Notes under the pieces: model-generated
Seen by the model: the letters and a program-made list of their open reading frames with translations, nothing else
What the model was told of the DNA's origin: nothing
Databases searched by the model: none
Part shown: positions 8,855-15,849 of the stretch, one piece after another
How the letters are laid out: each line of letters starts with the position of its first letter
Position numbering within the stretch: the first letter of the stretch is position 1
DNA from: Magnetococcales bacterium
GTDB taxonomy: Bacteria > Pseudomonadota > Magnetococcia > Magnetococcales > JADFYX01
Length of the DNA stretch: 64,000 nt
Assembly: GCA_002753565.1 (NCBI GenBank)
Contig: PEAM01000005.1
Coordinates: forward strand, 101,845-165,844
Direction of reading: 5' to 3'
Translations under genes and position numbers: made by a program

Positions 8855-9765
8855 GGCGTTGCCTTCCATAGCGGATGCTCTTCCCACTTCTCTGGCAGCC
8901 CCATGGACTTGCGCCAGGGATCACAGGCAGCAATGGGCTTGATCAGATCCGTGCATTGGTTTCGCCAATCGGAACCGGCGTCAAGAGATTGGAGGAGTTG
9001 GTTCAGTATCAGGAGCGGAAAAAACAGGCGGCCAGGGTTTGGTGTAATCGGCGGTTGCCAATGGGGATGCCCGCTGACGTGCTGGGAGACGGAAAAATTC
9101 CGGTTCCACAATCGACCGTGGTGAGCGCATATATTCCGGATGTTGGTCAGGGCGTGCAGATTGTCGCCTAGACGCATGTGGTGGGTATTAAACTGTCGTG
9201 AAACCGCTTTCCTGTCGCCAGGTTTTATTCCTAGGTAGAGACGGGACAGGGTCCCGAGACTCATAACCCCGGTGGCAACCCATATGGGCAGCGCTGGGAA
9301 CTCCTGATAGGTCCGTTGGTGGTGCAAGACAAACTGTTCCCGGGAGCGCTGGGTCTCCTTGTCCAGCCCCTCAATCCATTTTGCATGACGGAAATTCGGA
9401 CGAAAGATGGTGCTGTCCGTATGCGCAAAAGCGCCATATTTTTTGGCGAGTTGGTCGGAGATGCGGGTGCGTGCCGCTATTTCCACCCGTTCGATGGCAT
9501 CCAGCACCACCAATCGCAGCAGACGGTCGAATTCATACAGTTCGAGAACGGTGGAAAAAGTGCTGTTTGGCTGATACCGGTCCGTCACCTCCCCAGAGGC
9601 ATCCCGCACCCAGAGGGTGCGCCAGTAGCCGCTCAGGCGATAATAGCCAATGGTGGACAGGGCATGGAGCGCAGCTGTACGGTCACCGATTTCCATTCCA
9701 CGTGAGGTGAGGCGTCGTAGTTGCTGGTCAATGGTGAGGAAAGGTTTGTCGAAGGGCTTGGTCAT
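8851..9765 (-). CDS. Abi-family protein (AbiD/AbiF type)
   Basis: The 304-residue protein matches the Abi_2 family: KPFLTIDQQLRRLTSRGMEI near the N-terminus, then IGYYRLSGYW, then YEFDRLLRLVVLDAIERVEIAARTRISD, and a C-terminal HMRLGDNLHALTNIRNICAHHGRLWNR. The histidine/arginine-rich NICAHHGRLWNR is the conserved late motif of the family, members of which cause abortive infection on lactococcal plasmids. The ATG at 9765 has GGAGGGCG just upstream. It sits between hsdS and hsdR and is translationally coupled to hsdR, so the locus combines restriction with a possible abortive-infection backup. Target and trigger are unknown. Confidence 0.85.
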   Translation of the reverse strand: MTKPFDKPFLTIDQQLRRLTSRGMEIGDRTAALHALSTIGYYRLSGYWRTLWVRDASGEVTDRYQPNSTFSTVLELYEFDRLLRLVVLDAIERVEIAARTRISDQLAKKYGAFAHTDSTIFRPNFRHAKWIEGLDKETQRSREQFVLHHQRTYQEFPALPIWVATGVMSLGTLSRLYLGIKPGDRKAVSRQFNTHHMRLGDNLHALTNIRNICAHHGRLWNRNFSVSQHVSGHPHWQPPITPNPGRLFFPLLILNQLLQSLDAGSDWRNQCTDLIKPIAACDPWRKSMGLPEKWEEHPLWKATP

Positions 9766-9913
9766 GACGCCCTCCAGGCGGAGGGCAAAAAAAGAGCCAC
9801 CGTGGTAACGCATCGTTGAGAGGCGTGGTGGCTTCTATTGAAGACAGTATACGCAAACCGAAGGCCAGAATCCAGAAGATTTCTGCAGCTGTTGTCATAT
9901 TTCATGGTGAAAC

Positions 9914-11083
9914 TCATGCCGCAGCCTCATCCACCTTCACCCGCCTCTTGCCGGTGAGGAGTTGTTGCATGAGGGCTTTCTTCTCACTGACCAAGGCCTG
10001 TAGCTGGTTTGATTGGTTCTGAAGTGTTTCGTCACATGCTCCGATAGCCGAAACAATCTTTTTCTGTTCACTGAGGCTTTCGGGGAACCTGAAGTCTCGT
10101 TCCTTGAGTTCCCGCATGTGGCGGCTGTATCCCAAATTTGGCAAGCGTGCAGCTGAGATCAAGTAGTAACCAAATTTCGGATCTATTCCAGCTATAGTTT
10201 TGATGACCTGCGTACCATCAGCACCAGGGCAAAACTCGAAGTCAACCCATTTGACGATTCGTGTGTGATCTCCGAAAACGATTACGGGAACATCCCGGTA
10301 CGAAGATGACGAGTTGGTATAGCCAACGATGAATGCTTTTCCTTGATCAACAATCGGCACCATCCCGGTTTCATGGTAGCCGCCTTTCGGCACCTGGGTC
10401 TTCTTGTCGTTTGAAACCTTGAAGAGTTCATCAAATCGCCCGAACTTCCATACACTCTCCTCAAACCCCAGAAACCGCCGCTTCCCCGTCAGCAGCTGCT
10501 GCATCAAGGCCTTCTTCTGCGCCTTGCTGTTGGCGATCAGCCGCTCCACGGTCTCGATGGCCCGGTCCCAGGTTGAGAGGATGCGGGCGATCTTCTTTTG
10601 TTCGGGGAGGGGTGGAATGGAAAGAGGGATTGAACGGACAGTCAGCAAACTCAAACCCGCTTTTGCACCCGCATCATTGAGTCTCTTGATTGTCTTCTGA
10701 TACTGGTCAGAGGCAAGTTGATAGGCCACAAATTTCGTATCGATTTCTTGGTTGTCGATTCGGACGAGAGCGACATGTTGATTAATATAGCTGTCCACAG
10801 ATGGATGACGGTCTATAAATCCAATGATCCCAAGGTCGGCCGTAATGGAGATCAATATATCTCCCTTGGATAAAAGAGTCCTTTGCCCTTCTTTTGACCC
10901 TTGTGGAAGTTGCACATATTTCAAGCTGGAATAATCCAATTGAATTGTGCCTCGCTGTAGGTTGGTGATCCGGATAAAACGGTCTCCTTGGTCAGCGTAG
11001 TATGCAGCCCAACCCCGTGAACCACTGGTCAAGTGGGATGCAATCTTTCCCAAGCGTGTTTCTCGCCACCCATCAGGAACCAT
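9914..11083 (-). CDS. hsdS: Type I restriction enzyme, specificity subunit
   Basis: The 389-residue protein has two target-recognition domains, each followed by a coiled spacer helix. The first half ends in PPLPEQKKIARILSTWDRAIETVERL and the second in SEQKKIVSAIGACDETLQN, the usual HsdS repeat. Each half also ends in a copy of KKALMQQLLTGKRR, showing the internal duplication. Each domain would read one half of a bipartite site and dock two HsdM subunits. The start overlaps the end of hsdM by 11 bases and has AAGGAG upstream. The target sequence cannot be predicted from sequence alone. Confidence 0.93.
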   Translation of the reverse strand: MVPDGWRETRLGKIASHLTSGSRGWAAYYADQGDRFIRITNLQRGTIQLDYSSLKYVQLPQGSKEGQRTLLSKGDILISITADLGIIGFIDRHPSVDSYINQHVALVRIDNQEIDTKFVAYQLASDQYQKTIKRLNDAGAKAGLSLLTVRSIPLSIPPLPEQKKIARILSTWDRAIETVERLIANSKAQKKALMQQLLTGKRRFLGFEESVWKFGRFDELFKVSNDKKTQVPKGGYHETGMVPIVDQGKAFIVGYTNSSSSYRDVPVIVFGDHTRIVKWVDFEFCPGADGTQVIKTIAGIDPKFGYYLISAARLPNLGYSRHMRELKERDFRFPESLSEQKKIVSAIGACDETLQNQSNQLQALVSEKKALMQQLLTGKRRVKVDEAAA

Positions 11084-12605
11084 ATCCCAACTCCTTCAGG
11101 TAACCATCCATTTCTACTTCCAAGTTCACCAACTCCGCCTTCAGAGTCTCCCGCTCAGCCCGTACTGCCTCCAGGTCTATCTCTTCCTCTTCTTCAAAGG
11201 TATCGACGTATCTGGGAATGTTGAGATTGAAGTCGTTCTCGGCGATCTCCTCTGGGGTAGCCAGATAGGCGTACTTGTCTACCGACTCCCGCGCTGTATA
11301 GGTCTCCACGACCTTGGCGATATGGCTCTCCTCCAGGAAATTCTGGTTCTTGCCGTCCTTATACTCACGGCTGGCATCGATGAAGAGGATGGATGAATCG
11401 GTTTTGTTGGTTTTATCGGTTTTCTTCCGTCGGAAGACTAAAATGGCAGCGGGGATACCGGTACCGTAGAACAGCTTCTCTGGCAGGCCGATCACCGCAT
11501 CCAGTAGGTTTTCCTCAATCAGTTTCTTCCGGATCTTCCCTTCAGCGGCTCCTCGGAACAGCACTCCGTGCGGCACGACCACCCCCATGCGCCCGGTGCC
11601 GGGCTTCAGTGTTTCGATCATGTGCAGTATAAAAGCGTAGTCGCCCTTGGTCTTGGGAGGGATGCCCCGGCGGAAGCGAGCAAAGCGGTCGCCATCAGCT
11701 TTCTCGTGGCCCCACTTCTCCAGACTGAAGGGTGGATTAGCTACCACCACGTCGAAGTGGCGTAGCCGGTCGTCACCATCCAGCAGCTTGGGGTTGCGAA
11801 TGGTGTCGCCCCACTCAATACGGTGATTGTCCTCACCGTGTAGGAACATGTTCATCTTAGCCAACGCCCAGGTGCTGCCGATAGCCTCTTGGCCGAAGAG
11901 AGCGTATTTGCGGGAACCCGTAGCGGCCTGAATCTGCCGCCCACACTTCATGAGTAACGAACCAGAGCCACAGGCCGGATCGCATATTTCATCACCCTCT
12001 TGTGGGGCTACCAACTCGGCGATCAGCTCCGATACCTCCGGTGGGGTATAAAACTCTCCAGCCTTCTTGCCCGATGTGGCAGCGAAGTTCTTGATTAGGA
12101 ACTCGTAGGCGTTGCCGATGATGTCCAGCTTGCCCACCCGGCTTGGGCGCAGGTCCAGCTCCCCCTTGGCAAAGTCTTCAAGAATATGGCGGAGGATGTC
12201 GTTCTTCTGTGCCTCATCTCCCAGCTTGTTACTGTTGAACGAGATATCCTGGAAGACGTCCCTCAGCTTATTGATATTAGCCTCTTCAATGGCATGGAGG
12301 GCCTTGTCGATGCGCTCACCGTTGCCCGGCTCATGTCTCCGCTTGTGCAGGACGTAGAAGCTGGCCGACTCTGGCAGTACGAACCGCTCGTTCTTCATCA
12401 TTTCGGTGATCAACTCAGGGGAGTCGCCGTACTCGGCTTGGTAGTGTTCCTCCCGATCCCGCCAGACATCGCTGATGTATTTGAGAAACAGCAGGGTCAG
12501 GACAAAGTCCTTATAGATGCTGGGGTCAACTACTCCCCGGAAGGAGTCACAAGCCCCCCAGACTGCTTTGTTGATCTCATCCTGACTAACTGTCGTGTTT
12601 GCCAT
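11073..12605 (-). CDS. hsdM: Type I restriction enzyme, adenine methyltransferase subunit
   Basis: The 510-residue protein begins with the HsdM N-terminal helical domain (WGACDSFRGVVDPSIYKDFVL) and continues with the SAM-binding region (GEFYTPPEVSELIAELV, then DPACGSGSLL) and the N6-adenine catalytic motif NPPF at residues 290-293. LFIDASREYKDGKNQN is a typical late motif. It methylates adenine in the sequence specified by HsdS. A short variable loop before LFIDASRE is encoded by a partial copy of the dispersed island repeat and reads KTDKTNKTDSS. Intact by all visible criteria. Confidence 0.95.
   Translation of the reverse strand: MANTTVSQDEINKAVWGACDSFRGVVDPSIYKDFVLTLLFLKYISDVWRDREEHYQAEYGDSPELITEMMKNERFVLPESASFYVLHKRRHEPGNGERIDKALHAIEEANINKLRDVFQDISFNSNKLGDEAQKNDILRHILEDFAKGELDLRPSRVGKLDIIGNAYEFLIKNFAATSGKKAGEFYTPPEVSELIAELVAPQEGDEICDPACGSGSLLMKCGRQIQAATGSRKYALFGQEAIGSTWALAKMNMFLHGEDNHRIEWGDTIRNPKLLDGDDRLRHFDVVVANPPFSLEKWGHEKADGDRFARFRRGIPPKTKGDYAFILHMIETLKPGTGRMGVVVPHGVLFRGAAEGKIRKKLIEENLLDAVIGLPEKLFYGTGIPAAILVFRRKKTDKTNKTDSSILFIDASREYKDGKNQNFLEESHIAKVVETYTARESVDKYAYLATPEEIAENDFNLNIPRYVDTFEEEEEIDLEAVRAERETLKAELVNLEVEMDGYLKELGYGS
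11396..11422 (-). repeat. Dispersed island element, partial copy D inside hsdM
   Basis: Three 9-bp units, AAACCGATA, AAACCAACA and AAACCGATT, occur in the hsdM reading frame on the minus strand. The units match copies A-C, but the TGACACTTTTT part 27 bp upstream is only weakly conserved. The units encode KTDKTNKTD in a surface loop where HsdM family members vary. Confidence 0.6.
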
Positions 12606-12629
12606 AATCGGTTTCGCCTTTATTATTGT

Positions 12630-13217
12630 TTAGCTGAGGACCTTGCGGGCAACCGCCATCATCTGCCGCTCTCGGTTGTGAATCAATGCCTGCATTGTCT
12701 GTTTCTCTCGTTGTACTGCCCGAGCTAGCTTTACCACCGTCATCTGGTCCTTCAAGGACGGTACGACCACCGGGGTTTGCTCCAAAAGTCTCCTGGTCAA
12801 GCTGGGCAATCGACTTCCAGCAGCCGCTTGCTTGAAATGGTTCTGAGCTGTCGTCTGGTTAAGCTGCCAAACCAGGAACTCAGAGTCCAGGCCAGACGCT
12901 GGTAAAGGGTGTACCACATAGAAGTGGGGGGAGCAGAGAGTATGCTCAGTGATGGTATCCAGATGCACCACATGATTGTGGTACCCCCGAGCAACTACCA
13001 GTACGTCACCAGCTCGCAGCCATTGAGGTTCCCGTTTGCTCTGGGCTTCAGTCCGAATCAGCTCATTCCAGTTTACACCCAGCTCTTGGGTGATATTACG
13101 TAGCTGAATTACCTGAGCAGAACCGTTGGCAACCTTCTGGATGCGGCCCCGGAAAGGATGTCCCAACCGAACTGATGCAATATGAGAGAGTTTGGTGTGT
13201 TTTATAGTTTCATTCAT
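12630..13217 (-). CDS. Half-size type I specificity-like protein (single TRD)
   Basis: The protein of about 195 residues has the layout of one half of HsdS: KLSHIASVRLGHPFRGRI at the start, a central recognition part with LRAGDVLVVARG, then LPSLTRRLLEQTPVVVPSLKDQM leading into a helix (ARAVQREKQTMQALIHNRERQ) like the HsdS spacer helix. It lies immediately upstream of hsdM in the same direction, while a full hsdS follows hsdM. Half-size specificity subunits can work as dimers, so it could provide a second specificity or modulate the enzyme. It might instead be a leftover of an earlier hsdS. Either ATG at 13220 or 13217 may be used. Confidence 0.7.
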   Translation of the reverse strand: MNETIKHTKLSHIASVRLGHPFRGRIQKVANGSAQVIQLRNITQELGVNWNELIRTEAQSKREPQWLRAGDVLVVARGYHNHVVHLDTITEHTLCSPHFYVVHPLPASGLDSEFLVWQLNQTTAQNHFKQAAAGSRLPSLTRRLLEQTPVVVPSLKDQMTVVKLARAVQREKQTMQALIHNRERQMMAVARKVLS

Positions 13218-13234
13218 CATGAAGCAAAAAGTAT

Positions 13235-13256
13235 TTGACTTTAGGCAACAAGTCAA
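13235..13256. promoter_or_regulatory. Inverted repeat in a divergent promoter region
   Basis: The gap between the divergent half-hsdS and the unassigned pair holds TTGACTT, eight bases, then AAGTCAA, a perfect 7-bp inverted repeat. The TTGACT could serve as a -35 element in the plus direction, and its mirror image in the minus direction. It is a reasonable operator or shared promoter candidate that would link restriction and pair expression. No regulator gene is evident nearby. Confidence 0.4.
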
Positions 13257-13301
13257 GCATTTTTTATTTCATCGACCATGAAGCAGTTAAAGGAGGTTTC
13301 C

Positions 13302-14483
13302 ATGTCACAACACTACAGCACACAATCTTTTTTTAGGAAAGCTCCAAACGCTCTCCTGCAGCGGTACTTCTCTAAGGAAGGAGTGCTGACAGACTTTGAG
13401 TTTGACAAGCTCAAGGAAGGGAATCCCAAACCGCTGTTCGATGCTTGGCTTGAGCTGCCGGTCGAAAAGAGAAACACCATGGATGGAGCATTCCAGGATA
13501 TCTTCAGGTTGAGCTGTGAAAAGGGTTTTAACGCAATCAAAGATGAGGCTAAGTGGCATCTTGAGGAGGGCTTCGAGGAGTTTATTCTCAAAATGTCAGG
13601 CCTGAAAAATCATTGCGAGCGTGCTTTTATCACTTTCCTGGATCACTCGGGCTATTGGCCGGGAGCCTTGATGTTTTACCATGCCGACACATTGTCATCA
13701 TGGAGGAAACGGAAGAATATTCCCAAGGTGGCGGCGAAGTGTGATGATGCCAATCTTTGGGATCTGGCCCGTCAGATCAAAGAGTATTTTAACTCTACTG
13801 AAGGCAGAGGGCGGAACTGTGTCGTGGAGGCACTGCGTCGCAAGGATAAAGACTATTTCTTTGCCTATCCCGAAGATTACTCACAACACAGCATCGAATG
13901 GGTGGAGGGTGAGTTCCAGCCTCGTCCCCACAATCCCGCTTTTGAAATCATCTTCGTATATACCCAGAGCGAAGGCACTCTGGATCTGCACTTCAAAGGT
14001 AACATGAAGGCCAAAGAGGCTTTGCAATACTATTTCGTTGAAACGATCCTTGGAGAATTGGAACTTCAGCCGGAAGAGGATGATGAGCGGGTGTATGATC
14101 TCAACCCTCTACGCAATCGAGAGTTTTCTTTCCAGTATGACCCTGAAAGCGGTATCCAATCCGTAAAGGTGAAGAGAATGAGGCTTTCCTCAAAACTCAG
14201 GAAGGGCGACCGGATTACGCTGGAAGCAGACATAAAAGAGACGGATAAAGCCGTTTATGACCTCCTGGATAATCTCGCCGAGTCGGTATCTGTCGATATG
14301 TACAACGTGACTCGGGTTGAGCTGGTTGCCAGTATTGACAGAGGCGGGGATAAAAAGCCAAAAAATGAATTATTTAGTGTGACCTTTCCAAACTCATGCT
14401 CCTTGAAGTACGACGACATGGGGCTGAAATTACGGGCTATGCTGGAGGCGTCTGGGATTGAGCCAAAAGAGGAGGATAAGTGA
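13302..14483 (+). CDS. Unassigned protein of the island pair, first gene (393 residues)
   Basis: I do not recognise a family. The protein is soluble, mixed alpha/beta, without signal or membrane segment. Tryptophan- and aromatic-rich stretches (HSGYWPGALMFYHADTL, KDKDYFFAYPEDYS) and a C-terminal beta-rich half with charged loops stand out. I see no nuclease, NTPase or helix-turn-helix motif. The start is secure: AAAGGAGG lies seven bases upstream of the ATG at 13302. It overlaps the next gene by a GTGA junction, so the two are translated together. Divergent placement next to the restriction locus within a defence-type island makes a role in anti-phage defence possible but unproven. Confidence 0.6.
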   Translation: MSQHYSTQSFFRKAPNALLQRYFSKEGVLTDFEFDKLKEGNPKPLFDAWLELPVEKRNTMDGAFQDIFRLSCEKGFNAIKDEAKWHLEEGFEEFILKMSGLKNHCERAFITFLDHSGYWPGALMFYHADTLSSWRKRKNIPKVAAKCDDANLWDLARQIKEYFNSTEGRGRNCVVEALRRKDKDYFFAYPEDYSQHSIEWVEGEFQPRPHNPAFEIIFVYTQSEGTLDLHFKGNMKAKEALQYYFVETILGELELQPEEDDERVYDLNPLRNREFSFQYDPESGIQSVKVKRMRLSSKLRKGDRITLEADIKETDKAVYDLLDNLAESVSVDMYNVTRVELVASIDRGGDKKPKNELFSVTFPNSCSLKYDDMGLKLRAMLEASGIEPKEEDK

Positions 14484-15742
14484 ACCCGAACATGGACTCT
14501 ATCGCCGCTATCAGTGGTCTGTTTGCCCGCTTGGCTGTTACCGGTGGGAAGCCGGTTATTGTTGGGGGGGAAGAGGTGATCCGATGGCCAGAAGGGCTGT
14601 TGTCTGCGTTTGAATCCATCGGGCTACTATCCCAATCATCCCCTGCCACATCTATCATCTGTAATGACTGCGAAGAGCAATGCGTCATGCCGGTGATTAC
14701 CCTGCCCTCTGAAGGGAGTCGCCCAGCCCGGACTTTCTTGCTATGTGACGGGCCATCTCACACCAACCGGGTGACGATTGATCCGAAGACCCTTCAACAG
14801 TGGAAAATGACCACCACTTCGGTTGCTCATGCTGTTGCGCATCTGCTGGACATCCCTACCAAACCTGTTTCTATCACTCAAGAGTTGTGGCGACTGGGAC
14901 AGGCGGAGTTTTCCGATAGCTTCCGCGACTGCTTTCTCTCGTTGACGGATGCTGGAGATGGAAACGCTTCTCCAGCGGAGGATTCGGCGACCTTCACCCT
15001 CATGATGCCGGGGCAGACGAACAAGGGGACCGTCCACCTAACTCGCATACTGATGATGACTAAAAACGGGTGGGAGATCAACCGGAGCCGATTGGAGAAA
15101 ATGATAGGGCCTATTGTCCAGTCCAATGTGCAGACACAGAGCGACTATTTCTGCCGTCAGGGGAAGGTATGCTCCATTTCCTTTGAGGGCGAGGCGTTCA
15201 CTCTCAAAGATTCGGTTGGGCTTGGGTATGTGCAATATCTGTTGCGTCGTCCAAATAAGCAGGTGTCAGTCCGGGAGATGATTATGGCAGTGAATCCACC
15301 GCCGCCATCAGCGATTCAAAGCTATGGTAAGCAGCACTCCGAATCCGCGCTATTGGATGAAGGACTTCACATAGATACTGACATCGACGAGGACGTCACC
15401 AGTCCAGCTAGTATTGCACATTACAAAAAAGAGGTGCAGCGCCTTAAATCGGAAGCAACCTTTGCTCGAGAATCTGGCGATGATGAGACGGCAGATCGGC
15501 ACGAAGATGAGGCCGACCAGTATCAGACATTTATCAATGCCAACACAAAAAGAGGAAGGAGGCCCCAAAAAACACCCACTCGCTCAACCAAGGACACGGA
15601 TGCGGTTAGGAAGAGGATTACCGATGCCATAAGCAAAATATCAGAACAGCATCGCACTCTTGGCAAGCACCTGTACAACGCAGTTCAGAAGGGTGATCCA
15701 TGCTGCTACCTTCCAGAAAAAACACCGGAATGGAGCTTCTAA
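14480..15742 (+). CDS. Unassigned protein of the island pair, second gene (420 residues)
   Basis: The start is GTG at 14480, overlapping the preceding stop. The N-terminal third carries a possible zinc site (ICNDCEEQC). The middle contains FEGEAFTLKDSVGLGYVQYLLRRP, which resembles a C-terminal winged-helix-like module (pattern G-x-x-F-x-L-x-D-x-x-G-L-x-Y-L) found in some bacterial signalling ATPases. The C-terminal third is a charged coiled coil (YKKEVQRLKSEATFARESGDDETADRHEDEADQYQ) with a basic linker and a final helix. I cannot assign a function. A sensor or adaptor partner of the first gene is a reasonable guess. The gene ends just before a double dyad and the primase gene. Confidence 0.55.
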   Translation: MNPNMDSIAAISGLFARLAVTGGKPVIVGGEEVIRWPEGLLSAFESIGLLSQSSPATSIICNDCEEQCVMPVITLPSEGSRPARTFLLCDGPSHTNRVTIDPKTLQQWKMTTTSVAHAVAHLLDIPTKPVSITQELWRLGQAEFSDSFRDCFLSLTDAGDGNASPAEDSATFTLMMPGQTNKGTVHLTRILMMTKNGWEINRSRLEKMIGPIVQSNVQTQSDYFCRQGKVCSISFEGEAFTLKDSVGLGYVQYLLRRPNKQVSVREMIMAVNPPPPSAIQSYGKQHSESALLDEGLHIDTDIDEDVTSPASIAHYKKEVQRLKSEATFARESGDDETADRHEDEADQYQTFINANTKRGRRPQKTPTRSTKDTDAVRKRITDAISKISEQHRTLGKHLYNAVQKGDPCCYLPEKTPEWSF

Positions 15743-15750
15743 ATCATTTC

Positions 15751-15785
15751 GGACACGTTTTGTCCGGATCGGACACGTTTTGTCC
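15751..15785. promoter_or_regulatory. Tandem pair of 15-bp dyads upstream of the primase gene
   Basis: GGACACGTTTTGTCC occurs twice, at 15751-15765 and 15771-15785, separated by GGATC, giving a 20-bp period. Each copy has inverted arms GGACA/TGTCC. The pair lies 65 bases before the primase-helicase start, in the short gap after the unassigned pair. It may be an operator for a dimeric repressor or an origin-type binding site for the replication protein. Confidence 0.6.
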
Positions 15786-15849
15786 AGCTATGGGTGATGA
15801 CCCCGGCATCTTTGCCGACCATCACATCTTTCCGAAAAGGAATAGAACC

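Noticed and set aside
15700..15849. N-terminal extension of the primase-helicase by 50 codons
   Set aside because: It overlaps the end of the previous gene and the double dyad and reads unlike a protein domain; the ATG at 15850 is preferred.
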